A DNA stretch of 64,000 nt. Source: Cycas panzhihuaensis. Its lineage: Eukaryota > Cycadophyta. The notes beneath the pieces were generated by a model. That model worked only from the letters and a program-made list of their open reading frames with translations. It was not told where the DNA came from and searched no databases. Numbering within the stretch: the first letter of the stretch is position 1; each line of letters opens with the position of its first letter. The stretch lies in assembly GCA_023213395.1 (NCBI GenBank), contig CM041465.1:183093741-183157740 (forward strand), read 5' to 3'. The position numbers and the translations under genes are program-made. Positions 52,451-62,913 of the stretch are shown here, in pieces.

Positions 52451-53383
52451 TCAAAATGTCATCAAGATAAACAACGACAAAATTATCCAAGTAAGGCTTA
52501 ACACTTCATTTATTAGCCTCATGAATGTTGCAGGAACATTACACAATATGAAAGGCATAACCATCCATTCAAAGAGTCCTTGCTTTGTTTTGAAGGACGT
52601 CTTCCATGTATCGTCCTCTTTGAACCTAACTTGATGATAACCATTTTTCAAATCCAACTTAGTAAAATAACAAGCATGTTGAATTTGATCAAGCAAATCA
52701 TCTATGCCAGGCAAGGGGTAGTGATTTTTAATTGTGATTTTATTCAAAGCACGAAAGTTTACACACATTCTCCATCTTCCATCCTTCTTAGGCACCAAGA
52801 CAATTGGTGACCCACAAGGTGAACATGAAGGTCTTATGACCCCTTGATCAAGCAACTCCTCAACTTGCCTCTTTATCTCATTATTCTCTACAATGGAGTG
52901 CCTATACAAAGCAACATTAGGCAATGGTGCATTTCCTACAAGAGTGATTTCATGGTTTATCTTTCTCTTTGGCGATAGCCCATCAACATGCTGAAATAGA
53001 ATGTCATACCTTCTCTTCAACTCCTCAATTTGTTGCATTTGTTTAGGTGATACAAGAAGAGTGTAAGTAGAAGGGCCTTCTTCATCTCTTAGCTCTTCTT
53101 TGCTCCTTATCATTAAGATGATAAATTTGCCACATGCATTGATCATCCTTTTTACTTGAGTGGCTGAAATTAATGTCATCTTATCCAAGTGCTTCTTTGT
53201 AGCCTTTATGATGAAGCCCTTGTTATCCCTTCGATAGAAGAATGCATCTCGATCCCACAAGTAGGGACTCCCAAGTATAACATGGCATATATCTAATGGT
53301 ACCACATCACATATCACTTCATCAACAAAAGCATTACTGATGGAAAATTTAAGTGTACATTGCTTTGATATTTGCATTTCCAC
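52451..53383 (-). pseudogene. pol: Gypsy protease end and reverse transcriptase (GyB)
   Basis: 310 open codons: end of protease (VICDVVPLDICHVILGSPYL, FFYRRDNKGFII), then the RT with NEIKRQVEELLDQGVIRPS, GRWRMCVNFRALNKITIKN, FTKLDLKNGYHQVRFKEDD, KQGLFEWMVMPF. A one-base change near 52490 shifts the frame before the catalytic VYLDDILIF, which is present in the next frame (about 52450-52475). Confidence 0.91.
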
Positions 53384-53395
53384 ATCTTTATGGAT

Positions 53396-54137
53396 CTAAC
53401 CAAGAGGATATGGGTGAGGGTGAGGAGTAGTTACGAACCCAAGGCTCTTTACCAAATTTTCTGAGATCATATTCTTTTGGTTCCCCAAATCTATAATGGT
53501 ACCAATAACATTATTTCCTACTCGAAGCTTCAAATGAAATAATTCCTCCCTTGTAGCATCATCTCCATAATTTGTAAGTAGAGTAACCTTCTCTTCTTCT
53601 CCTTCACTTTGAAGCTCCACCTCAGAAAGTAGTGCTTTCCCTTTTTCCTTCTTTCTTGATTCCATATCCTTGATATGCTTTGGCTTTAGCTCTGAATGCA
53701 ACTTCCAACACTTTGCTCCAACATGACCACTAATATCACAATAGTTAGAACTTTTAACAAAATTAGTTTTTTCTTCTTTTCTTCTTTCCTTCTTGCCTTT
53801 TAGATGAGTGCAATTTAGGATTCTTTTCATACTTATTAGAAGTAAAAGCAAAATCTTTAGACATGAATATAGGTTTCTTGCTTTTACTTTATATTGCAAT
53901 AGCCATTTTACTTGCTTCTCCAATTGATTGAACCTTAAAAAGCCTTAGTTCCTTCCTTATGTAATCATGTAACCCTCCTATGAATTTCATAAGAGTGTTA
54001 TGTTCATCTATATTAATACCAAGTAACATGCCATGCTTAAAAAATAAAGAAGTATAGTCTTGGACACATACACCTCTCCCTTGGTGTAAATATTGCCAAG
54101 TGACCTATTGGTCTTCCTCATGACCTATGGGGTAGTA
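53396..54137 (-). pseudogene. gag-pol: Gypsy gag end, zinc knuckle and protease (GyB)
   Basis: From about 53750 the frame reads CDISGHVGAKCWKLHSELKP, a His/Cys nucleic-acid-binding knuckle, then LKLRVGNNVIGTIIDLGNQ KNMISENLVKSLG: protease with IIDLG in place of the usual DSG or DTG, so Ser is Leu next to the catalytic Asp. Before it, 53930-54137 is the gag C-terminal half in other frames with stops. A stop at 53396 separates it from the RT frame. Confidence 0.82.
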
Positions 54138-54692
54138 TTACTTCTTTCTTACTTTCTTAAAGTCCATCCAAGAAAAAGAAGATACATCATGAGTCTTCAA
54201 ATATGCATTCCACCATGTCAATGCATGTTTGCACAACTTAAGCCTAGCAAATAAAAGCTTTTGAGCATTACTATAAGCATAAATTGTGAAGTAGGTTTCA
54301 AGTTGATCCAACCAATGGTCCAACTTTTTAGCATTTACCTCTCCATCATAAGTTGGAATGTCCAACTTTGCCTCCACCTTGAAGGGTTGATGAGATGAAG
54401 TACCCTTGCTTTCTTCAAACGAGTGCTTTAAGGTCTCCTCCTCTTCCTCTTCATGGTTGTGGTCATCTGTGGATCCTCCTTCAACTTCCTTCTCTTTGCC
54501 TTTACCCTTGACTAGAGGTAGAAGTTGGGTCACTATTTGCATCAAGACTTCTATGTTCTTCTCAAGCTTCTCAAATCTGATTTCTCCATCTTTTTCAGCC
54601 ATGGTGCTTGGATTCTTTCTTTGTCTTCTTGGTGATTGCAACACAAGAAAAGCTTCTCCTTTCTCTTGGTATCCTTTCCTTGTCTGTACCAT
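54138..54692 (-). pseudogene. gag: Gypsy gag N-terminal half (GyB)
   Basis: The likely start is ATG 54692-54690 (MVQTRKGYQEKGE), just downstream of the PBS; the open frame extends further up only because it reads across the PBS. It continues MAEKDGEIRFEKLEKNIEVL, an acidic patch (DDHNHEEEEEETLK), then the capsid core: VEAKLDIPTYDGEVNAKKLD, WLDQLETYFTIYAYSNAQKL, TWWNAYLKTHDVSSF. It shifts at about 54138. Confidence 0.87.
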
Positions 54693-54737
54693 TCGAGTCC
54701 CTGCAACAAAGATCACATGCTCTAATACCAAAAAATA

Positions 54738-55694
54738 TGATCCCAAAGTAAAGCGTGATTGGTAAAGAAATCAATTACCAACCTTTCTCTTTGAGATCCT
54801 AGGGTGTTAGTGTAAAATTCCTAATAACATCAACACAAGAATGAGCCCATAAAAAGAAATTCTACACCAAATCATTCATACTTGCCATTCCTCCAAGGTA
54901 AGAAGAACAATACTTTTATTAAACTACAAAAACCTCCATTTAGTAGTGGAGAAAACAACTAGCAAAGAATGGACAAGTTACAAAGAATAAATAATACAAT
55001 TATACCACAAGGGGCCTCCAACTTCCCAAGACTCCTTCAATGAAGCTCCCACTCTTCACAATGGATGCTTGAAGCGCCGAATTTTGCCTTCTCTATGGTC
55101 TCTAAAACCCTCCAAGTGCTCCCTCAATGATGCTCCCAAGTCAAGTGTCTCTCACACACAAGAACCAAGTCTCCAACATCGTAAATGAGCTCAAGAGGGC
55201 TTAATTTATAGAAAGAAACCCAAAATGCATGTTTAACAAGCAGCAATCATGCAAGTACAACCACTAACAACCAGAATGCATGTTGTCCAAGTGGCATTCA
55301 TGCAATTCCTAAAAGTTGCGACTTGATACCTAGGGCTAACAAACTCCAATTCGGCTCAAATTTGGTATACGTATAGGTACACATGTCCCCTTTACTTCTT
55401 CAAAATCATAGCTCATTGGATATCATTTGACCCAATTTTCATTGATTTAACAATAGTATGTATTTGTTGTTTTTCAATTGGTTGTGGGAGCTATTTTCTG
55501 CAAAACAAGGCTTGCCATTTAATCAAATGATATTTTTTGAACCCCACTTTTTGCACACCTGTAGTGGGATTTGTTTTCTCCCTTTCCATAAAATTTCATA
55601 TTAGTTTGACACCATTTGGCCCTATTTCTTTCATTTGTGCCAATGCCTAGCATTTTTTGCCTCCTGTAGACATATGGTAGATCTTCTTGGATCA
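54738..55694 (-). repeat. 5' LTR of GyB (957 bp)
   Basis: Matches 42967-43921 along its length; ends in the TSD ATACA (55695-55699), after which GyC LTR sequence resumes without loss. Confidence 0.95.
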
Positions 55695-55860
55695 ATACAT
55701 ATTGTAAAATAGATCACAATCTTTGGGAGCCAAAAAAGTGCTACAGAGAACAAACCATTTGTGGTTGATCCCTAGTTGTCGTGTCAAAGGATCATAGAAC
55801 ACTTGTAGACCATCTTATGACAAGCATTAATTGGGGAGGGCACAATCACTAAGATCAATA

Positions 55861-56166
55861 GTAGTAACAATCAATTACAACATAACAGGGTGTATTTATG
55901 AACCACTTACATTCACATATTCATTATTATTACAAGGACAAACATCATGTACTATCATAACACCATATCATCATTAAATAAGCCACATTTCATATTACTG
56001 CTATTGTAACCATGCACTTATGATTATCATTACATTAGAAAACCATGCCATTCATCATCACAGTCATTATTCACTGTCATACACATCATCATAACATTAA
56101 GTTAATGTCACATCATCAAGACAAGTCCACATGTAAAATTGATTACTTTATTATGAGCAAGTATAT
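55861..56166. other. Unassigned AT-rich flank between GyC and GyD
   Basis: Rich in CAT/ATC words (for example CATCATCATAACA); no coding homology and no LTR ends seen. It continues beyond GyD at 61861, with one TATAT target copy on each side. Confidence 0.5.
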
Positions 56167-56716
56167 TGTTGAGCTCCTAAGGAATAGTCAGGAATAATGC
56201 TTGTTGTGAGGCCGACTTCATAGTCAAAAATAATGATAACTATGAGGCCAACTTCATCTAGGAATTTCAGAAGGAATCTGTCATCTTCTAGCCAACTTCT
56301 TTTAGGTGCAGTTCTATGGAGATTATCATCCTGTTTGGATGACCTCCATTTGAGGGGTTTTCACCTCTATTTATAGGGAGTTTGGGCCTCATCCCAAACA
56401 AACTTTGGAGATTGATTTGCCTGAATATTTTCGGTTCTGGGGCTGCAATTAGCTTGCCCATTTGGGGCTGCAATTTGGAAGGTTCCTCACCTCAAAGATA
56501 GAAGCTCACTTCTACAGGAAAGCTTGGTATGTTGATGTAATTTCACTCTATTTTGGTATTATTTGATAATAAAGATTATTATTTCTTTCTGTGGATTCTA
56601 GAATTTCATTTCTTTGTCAATTTCTTATTGCATAGTATCCAGTTCTTGTCCTTTTCAGTGGATTTTTATCTGTATTTTAAGGAAAATTGCTATAAAGATA
56701 GAACTAGATCACTTCA
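56167..56716 (+). repeat. 5' LTR of GyD
   Basis: TATA-like CTATTTATAGG at about 56367-56377. The LTR differs from the 3' copy by a few percent by eye. Confidence 0.95.
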
Positions 56717-56848
56717 AGTGGTATCAAAGCTTTGTTTCGAGCGGAAAGGGTCGAAGTAAAATCTCAAAAAGGTTGAAAATCCCCCCCCCCCAACCCTAAG
56801 GAAGCAAAAACAGAATTGAGGTCAGGGAAAAACCTCATTCCCAGGAAC

Positions 56849-57806
56849 ATGGCACCCCAATCAAGAACCTCAAAGGAAAAAATTGAAGGCATGTCAAAAT
56901 TAACGCAGAGCATCAGATCTTTAACAATTCTAATCCAAGAGCTACTTACAAAAGAGGATCAAGCAACATATAATATGTCGGGAGAAGAAATAGACAACAA
57001 CAATGCCTCAGGAATAGATCAGCTGGGTGCCTGGAACAATCAGGAGAACCAAGGAAATGAGACCAAAAGATTCAATGGATGAGTTTATGAGAGGAGAATT
57101 CCTAACATGGATAATGGATTGAAAGGAGCAAGACTATCTCTGGAGAAATTCAATCTAGAAGTATCAAAGAATATCACAAATTAGGTCTTACAAATGGAAA
57201 ACTATTTCAGGGTTTATAACTCAACAACTAAGGAAAAGATGGAAATAGCTTCCTTACACTTAAACAGAAGGGCGTTAAGATGGTACTATTGGTGGCAGAA
57301 GATGAATTTATCAATTCAATAGACCTGGGAGAATCTAAGAATAGGTTTAGTAGAGCAATATGACAACTCTTGTAATACAAATTACTTTGCTCAATTAACT
57401 CGGTTACACCAGCAAGGAATGGTCCAAGAATATACAAAACAATTCCAAACTCTACAATGTATGGTCTCAGAAAAAATAGCACAAGAATGTTTATCGGAAA
57501 CTTATATTAGCAGATTGAAAAATCATATCAAAGTTAAAGTAGCAAATCCACCACAACTCCAAGTAGCAATTCGAATAGCAAGGAATGTGGAGGCAGAACT
57601 CAGAGATAGCAGGCCAATATATACGAGGAGATATGAGCCACCATCATATCATACCCAGAATACCAATTGGAGAAGATCAGGAATAAAAGCAGACCCTCCC
57701 TTAGCTATAAACAATTAGGTGAAAGCTCAGAAACAACAAAAGAAGAGAATTTAAGGAAAGGGGCGTGCTTCAAGTGTGGAGGGAAATGGAATAGGGAGCA
57801 CTAGTG
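56849..57806 (+). pseudogene. gag: Gypsy gag (GyD)
   Basis: The likely start is ATG 56849 (MAPQSRTSKEKIEGMSKLT). After a stop at 57080 come KGARLSLEKFNLEVSKN-type wording, MENYFRVYNSTTKEKME, LRRWYYWWQKMN and then the open stretch 57419-57718 (VQEYTKQFQTLQCMVSEKI, KVKVANPPQLQVAIRIARN). It ends with a zinc knuckle near 57770 (CFKCGGKWNREH*C) whose last step is broken by a TAG. Confidence 0.86.
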
Positions 57807-58317
57807 TGTGGTGAAAAAGGTTTTCATGATCAATAATGAAGACACAAAAATACTAGAAGAAGCAGAGGAAGAAACAGAACAAGACCAAATTGCAGAAAAT
57901 GAGGAAAATGAACTTATGGAAGTGGATACAGAGAAGGTCCAAATATCATTGCAAGCCATTATGGGACAACAAGTATCCCCGCAAACCCTAAGATTTCAAG
58001 GACAAATTAAGGGGACACCAGTATCAATCTTGGTAGATAGCGGAAGCACGCATAACTTTATAAACAAGGCATCGACAGAGAAACTGAGATTGCAAGTGAA
58101 ACCTCTCAACAGATTCCAGGTGTCAATAGCAAATGGGAGAACAACGTCGTGTGGAGGATATTGTAAATACACAACCCTCCAACTCAACGATTACAAGGTC
58201 ACAACTTGTATGTTTGCCATGCCCATAGGCAAAGTGGATGCAATTCTAGGGATTCAATGGCGACAAACGCTAGGGAACATCGTTACCAGCAATATGACAA
58301 GATTTATATGTTTCTGA
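57807..58317 (+). pseudogene. pol: Gypsy protease (GyD)
   Basis: 169 open codons. An acidic linker (EEAEEETEQDQIAENEENE) precedes VQISLQAIMGQQVSPQTLRF and the protease active site VSILVDSGSTHNFINKAS (DSG intact), then FQVSIANGRTTSCGGYCKY and DAILGIQWRQTLGNIVTS. The gag-like start of the frame is arbitrary; it is a piece of the polyprotein. Confidence 0.9.
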
Positions 58318-58325
58318 CGAAAAGG

Positions 58326-59066
58326 ACACAAATATCGACTGCAAGCCCCAGCCACACCTCCAGTTTAACTCGTATCATCACAGAGGATGGAAAAATTTTT
58401 CTAAAGAAGAATCCGCAAGCATACATAATGTCATGTTACAAAGTAGAGATAGAAAACATTCCTCCAGAGATTCAAGCAATCCTAGAAGAACATTAGGGAG
58501 TTTTTGAAGAACCCCAAGGACTGCCAACAAAAAGGGAGTTGGAGCACGCAATAGATCTTATCCTCGGAGCAATACCAGTCAATATTCCTCTATATAGACA
58601 TCTTTATCATCTCCAGAAGGAAATTGAAAAAATCACACAAGAATTATTACTCCAAGGCATAGTGGCAAAAAGCATGAGTCCATTTGCTTCACCCGTGGTT
58701 GTCAATCCAAAGAAGGATGGATCTTATAGAATGTGTGTGCATTATCGTGGCCTGAATAAATTGACCATAAATAATCGATATCCTATCCCAAGGATCGAAG
58801 ATTTGTTAGATGAGTTACATGGAGCTCGATATCCTTCAAAAATAGATCTACGCTCAGGATACTACCAAATAAGGGTCAAAGAAGAAGATGTCTACAAAAT
58901 TGCATTTAGAACACATGAAGGACAGTTTGAATTTAGGGTTATGCCTTTTGGCTTAACGAATACTCCAGCCACTTTCCAGAGCAAAATGAATTCAATATTA
59001 AAGCATGTTCTAAGGAAATTCATACTAGTTTTCTTTAATGATATCCTAATCTACAACAAAACATAG
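58326..59066 (+). pseudogene. pol: Gypsy reverse transcriptase (GyD)
   Basis: Frame with FLKKNPQAYIMSCYKVEI and QAILEEH*GVFEEPQGLP, then 175 open codons: HAIDLILGAIPVNIPLYRH, GIVAKSMSPFASPVVVNPKK, SYRMCVHYRGLNKLTINNRY, KIDLRSGYYQIRVKEEDVYK, FEFRVMPFGLTNTPATFQS, and the catalytic box VFFNDILIYNKT. In this family the box is FFDD; Asp is Asn here (GAT to AAT). A TAG follows at 59064-59066. Confidence 0.92.
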
Positions 59067-59770
59067 GAAGAACATTTGGAACATATAAAGGTCATTCTGC
59101 TCATACTAGAGAAAGCACAATTGTTTGTAAATAAGAAAAAGTGTTCTTTCGCAAAGGATTAGAGTATCTAGGCCACATTATTACAGGTGAGGGAATCAAA
59201 ATTAATCCAAAAAAGATCCAGGCTATTGTAAATTGACCAACTCTAAAGAATGTCATAGGAATAAGAAGCTTTTTGGGCGCAGCGAGATTTCTGAGAAAGT
59301 TCATAAAAGGGTATGTTCATAAAAGGGCATTGCCACTAACAGACCTGACCAAAAAAGACGCGTTCAAATGGAATTCATAAGCAGAAGGAGTGTTTCAAGA
59401 ATTAAAACAAGCAATGGTTACAAGTCCAGTATTGGCCTTACCGAATTTCACTCAACCAATCACATTGGAATGTGATGCTTCAGGTTTTGGAATTGGAGCG
59501 ATTTATTACAAGGGAGGCCTATAGCTTACAAAAGTTGAAAGCTAAATAATAGCGAAAAAACGAAGCCAATATATGACAAAGAGATGTTAGCCATTATGCA
59601 TGCAATACACCAATGGCAACAGTATCTATTAGGGAGTAAATTTGTGGTCAGAACTAACCATGATAGCCTGAAGTATTTCTTGAATCAAAAGGCATTATCC
59701 AACGAACAATAGAAGTGGGTTAGCAAGTTGCAAACTTTCCACTTCACCATAGAATACGAAAAAGGGAAAT
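59067..59770 (+). pseudogene. pol: Gypsy RT thumb and RNase H (GyD)
   Basis: In shifting frames: EEHLEHIKVILLILEKAQLF, FRKGLEYLGHIITGEGIKI-type wording, FLGAARFLRKFIKGYV, LTDLTKKDAFKWNS, then RNase H: LPNFTQPITLECDASGFGIG (Asp), YDKEMLAIMHAIHQWQQYLL (Glu), VVRTNHDSLKYFLNQ (Asp in relatives TDH is Asn here), and EYEKGK*NVIENALSRLAY. A small duplication (GTATGTTCATAAAAGG) at about 59299-59330 sits in the thumb. Confidence 0.87.
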
Positions 59771-59775
59771 AAAAT

Positions 59776-60724
59776 GTGATAGAAAATGCCCTATCTAGAC
59801 TGGCATATGAAGGAAAGGTTGAAGCTTCGACCAATTCAATGACAATAGCAACTCCAACATGCATGATACACTTGGAAAAAGAATACAAAGATGACAAGTT
59901 ATCACAAGAAATAAGACAAAAGATCAGAGAAGGAAAAGCGGAGCAGTTCACAGAACAAGGAGGATTAATCCTAAAGAAGGGAAAAACATTTGTTCCAAAA
60001 ACAAGCAAACTAAAGGAAGTATTACTTCAAGAAGCTCACTCAACTCCAATTTCAGGATATTCAGGAATGGATAAAACCTATAAGAGGCTTCGAAACTCGT
60101 TTTACTGGAAAGGGTTGAAACCAAATGTCCTCCAGTTTGTGTCAAAATGTGATACGTGCCAAAGAAATAAGACTGAATCTATAAAGACACCCAACTTAGT
60201 ACAACCCCTTCCCATTTCACACCAAAAATGGGAAGAAATCTCTATGGATTTTATCACAAGTCTTCCTCGATCAGAAGAAAAAGATGCAATTTTTGTAGTG
60301 GTAGACAAATTGACTAAATACGTCCACTTCAAAGGAACTCAGACAAAAGAAAAAGCAAGCCAAATAGCGAAACTATATATGAAAGAAATATATAGGTTAC
60401 ATGGCTTTCCAAGGATTATAGTCAATGATAGGGACCCCAAATTCACAAGTCACTTTTAGAAGGAGTTGTTTAAAGCAATTGGAACTAGCCTACATATGAG
60501 CTCAGTGTACCACCTGCAGACTGACGGCTAGACGAAAATAGTTAACAAATGCGTGGAGGGATATTTAAGAAACTTCGCATCAAATAAACAAACGTGATGG
60601 CATCGATGGCTCCGTCTAGCAGAGTGGTGGTATAACACCACATACCACGCAGCTACAAAAATGTCATTGTTCCAAGCGCTATATGGGTATGCACCCCCAT
60701 CACTTCTGAATTGGTTAAATATGT
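59776..60724 (+). pseudogene. pol: Gypsy integrase (GyD)
   Basis: 227 open codons (59776-60459) start at the end of RNase H and include the zinc region EAHSTPISGYSGMDKTYKRL and CDTCQRNKTES, then the core EEISMDFITSLPRSEEKDAI (first Asp), IIVNDRDPKFTSHF (second Asp in DRD) and a stop. After it: YHLQTDG, stop, TKIVNKCVEGYL, where the catalytic Glu of TERVN is Lys. Then NTTYHAATKMSLFQALYGYA to about 60724. HHCC first His is Tyr-flanked but recognisable. Confidence 0.9.
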
Positions 60725-61300
60725 CTAAAGTTCAGATAGTCCAAGAAAACCTGGAACAGATGCAAGAAACAACCTGAATCCTAAAGAATAATCTGAAGAT
60801 GGCAAAGAATAGGATGAAACAACAGGCAGACACGAAGAGATCTGAACGGAGTTTCGAGGTAGGGAAATGGGTGTTCCTAAGACTCCAACCCTACAAACAG
60901 ATGTCGATGAAACAAAATAATCAACATAAGTTATCACCAAGATTCTTTGGACCATACCAGATCGAGAAGCGCATAGGAAAAGTGGCATATCAGTTAAAAT
61001 TGCCACCAGAATGCAAAATTCATAACATTTTTCATGTGGCTTGTTTAAAGAAAACGTTGGGTGAAAAAGAGACTCCGCAGACGAATTTACCAAAATTGTA
61101 CGAAGAAGGAATGATGATAGTAGAACCTAAAGGAATATTGAAGACCATGGACAAGTATTTATGTTCCTAACTAATAAAAGAATACCTCATTAAATGGAAA
61201 ACATTGGAGCTTAAAGAGGCAACATGGGAATCTGAAGATTGGATGCAGAAAAATGGGCCCTTACCAATGCTTTCAGGGAAAAGCATTTTCTAAAGGGGAC
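60725..61300 (+). pseudogene. pol: Gypsy integrase C-terminus and chromodomain (GyD)
   Basis: In the frame open 60799-61170: QADTKRSERSFEVGKWVFLR, LSPRFFGPYQIEKRIGKVAY, LKLPPECKIHNIFHVACLKK (the GPY/F module that ends many chromovirus integrases), then PKGILKTMDKYLCS, stop, LIKEYLIKWKTLELKEATWE and SEDWMQKNG. The last part is a chromodomain: the YLIKWK...ATWE pattern supplies the aromatic cage and strand. A stop splits it from integrase. Confidence 0.9.
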
Positions 61301-61305
61301 GGACT

Positions 61306-61855
61306 TGTTGAGTTCCTAAGGAATAGTCAGGAATAATGCTTGTTGTGAGGCCGACTTCATAGTCAGGGATAATGATAGCTGTGAGGCTGACTTCATCTAG
61401 GAATTTCAGAAAGATTCTGTCATCTTCTGGCTGACTTCTTTTGGGCGCAGTTCTATGGAGATTATTATCCTATTTGGCTGACCTCTATTTGAGGGGTTTT
61501 GACCACTATTTATAGGGAGTTTGGGCCTCATCCCAAACCATCTTTGGAGATTCGTTTGGCTGAATATTTTTGGTTTTGGGGCTGCAATGAGCTCGCCCTT
61601 TTGGGGCTGCAGTTTGGAGGGTTCCTCTCCTTGAAGACGGAAGCTCACTTATATAAGAAAGTTTGGTATTTTGATGTAATTTCGCTCTATTTTGGTATTA
61701 TTTGATAATAAAGATTATTATATCTCTCTTTGGATTCTGGAATTTCTTTTCTTTGTCAATTTCTTGTTGCATAGTATCCAGTTCTTGTCTTTTTCAGTGG
61801 ATTTTTATCTGTATTTTAAGGAAAATTGCTATCAAGATAGAACTACATCGCTTCA
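61306..61855 (+). repeat. 3' LTR of GyD
   Basis: 550 bp, same length as the 5' LTR, followed by the TSD TATAT. Confidence 0.95.
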
Positions 61856-61860
61856 TATAT

Positions 61861-62913
61861 CTATGTATATGCATTTAATGACCAATAGTACTTACTATAT
61901 TTACATTCCAACCACCTTATTTCATTTATTTCCTCATGCGTTTACTACCCAACATATCCATTTAAGCATGTGTGCACCATTTCCTATGTGTGTTATGTAT
62001 GCAGCATGCCCAACATTATCAACCTACATGAAAACTACATATAAATAGTCCAAATTAGTTTTTTGGGTACATTTATGACTAACCATATGGATTGTATATA
62101 TAGTAGGGTGAGCTTTTCATGTGCATATGTTAGTTTCAACCTCTAAAATGCCAGTCATTTCCATAAAAAAGCATTCCCAATAAACTTTTAATCACAAGCA
62201 ATAGGGTTTTGGTCTGAATTAAATGTGATTGTACTAAGAGTCCAACCATCATAAATGCATATGTACATAATCTTGTGATGCCCAACATCATTCATTATGC
62301 ATGTATATGATTGTTTCTAAGTATACTATCGTACAATGCAAAGATCCAATACTAAATGCTCTAAAAATAACTGTATGAAAGTCATTAAATGCAAAATCTA
62401 AAACAAACAATACAGTCTATATCCACGGTAACCATACAATACTTTGTATCTAGTTGTTTTCTAACTCCTCCTGAAGTTTTATTTAATTTTGAGTTTGTTT
62501 GACCCCCTGAACAATTTTTTTTTTAAGGGTTGTCCTAATTTCCTACACCTCATATTTTCTCAATTTCTTGACCCATTTATGCATTTATTACAACTATACA
62601 CCCTATATACATAGTAAGCTATATGGATACTATGTATACATCTGTATGGTACTAGTTTACCCTTCAAATGAGGGTTTTTAACTCATTTTCCTAAGCTAAT
62701 TCATTGAAAGAGATTTTTTAGCCAAACTACTAAGGCACCAATCATATCACTTGTGAAACTACTATTTTACCATAGTATTATCCTAGATAGTACATACAAC
62801 CATTGTAGGCTTGCGCAATTCATATGGCCACCTAGGCATCAAATCTTTTGTTGATAAATCATTTATTTAGCCCTTACAAGAGTGCCTATTAGGTCAAAAC
62901 CTATTGAAGGTGA
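61861..62913. other. Unassigned AT-rich sequence between GyD and CoI
   Basis: The sequence into which GyD inserted, continuous with 55861-56166. No long frame, coding homology or repeat structure is seen. It may be intergenic DNA or the remnant of an older LTR. Confidence 0.5.

Larger units (their letters stand above)
42967..55694 (-). mobile_element. GyB: full-length Ty3/gypsy chromovirus-like element, TSD ATACA
   Basis: LTRs 42967-43921 (3') and 54738-55694 (5'), both TGATCC to GGATCA in element sense, flanked by ATACA at 42962-42966 and 55695-55699. PBS (complement of TGGTATTAGAGC) at 54719-54730, seven bases inside the LTR. Right to left: gag, zinc knuckle, protease, RT, RNase H, integrase and chromodomain-like tail. 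CoH interrupts the integrase C-terminus. Its two LTRs look only a few percent different by eye. Confidence 0.96.
20545..55860 (+). mobile_element. GyC: old large Ty3/gypsy element, Tat/Ogre-like, heavily interrupted
   Basis: Left to right: 5' LTR remnant (20545-22367), gag (22464-22995), archaeal-type RNase H (24051-24430), RT (24552-25777), RNase H (31716-32139), integrase (39785-41066), polypurine tract (GTGGGGGAGGGG, about 41284-41295) and 3' LTR (41302-42966 plus 55700-55860). The gaps are filled by six later insertions. A second, archaeal-type RNase H marks the Tat/Ogre group of plant gypsy elements; here it precedes RT. PBS TGGCGACC at 22371 differs from the iMet type used by every other element here. 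It is the oldest layer seen. Confidence 0.87.
41302..55860 (+). repeat. 3' LTR of GyC (about 1826 bp), split by GyB
   Basis: The LTR runs 41302-42966 and, after the GyB insertion, 55700-55860 (55695-55699 repeats ATACA of 42962-42966). It starts TGTAGGACTT after the purine tract, has TATAAAA at 42274-42280, and ends GATCAATA where the 5' copy ends GGTCAACA. Flank after it: GTAGT. Its partner flank is lost, so no TSD can be checked. Confidence 0.87.
56167..61855 (+). mobile_element. GyD: full-length Ty3/gypsy chromovirus, TSD TATAT
   Basis: Two 550-bp LTRs (56167-56716, 61306-61855), TGTTGAG to CTTCA, are flanked by TATAT at 56162-56166 and 61856-61860. PBS TGGTATCAAAGC is at 56719-56730; purine tract AAAGGGGACGGACT before 61306. 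Order: gag, protease, RT, RNase H, integrase, chromodomain. It differs from GyA/GyB in sequence, so it is another chromovirus family. Many stops. Confidence 0.96.

Noticed and set aside
54406-54765. A 119-codon plus-strand frame opposite GyB gag
   Set aside because: It is the complement of the acidic gag region (Glu/Asp codons read as Ser/Phe/Leu) and has no domain similarity.
61861-62913. Possible host exons in the least transposon-like stretch
   Set aside because: All frames are short and no conserved protein wording was recognised; AT-rich intergenic sequence is the simpler reading.
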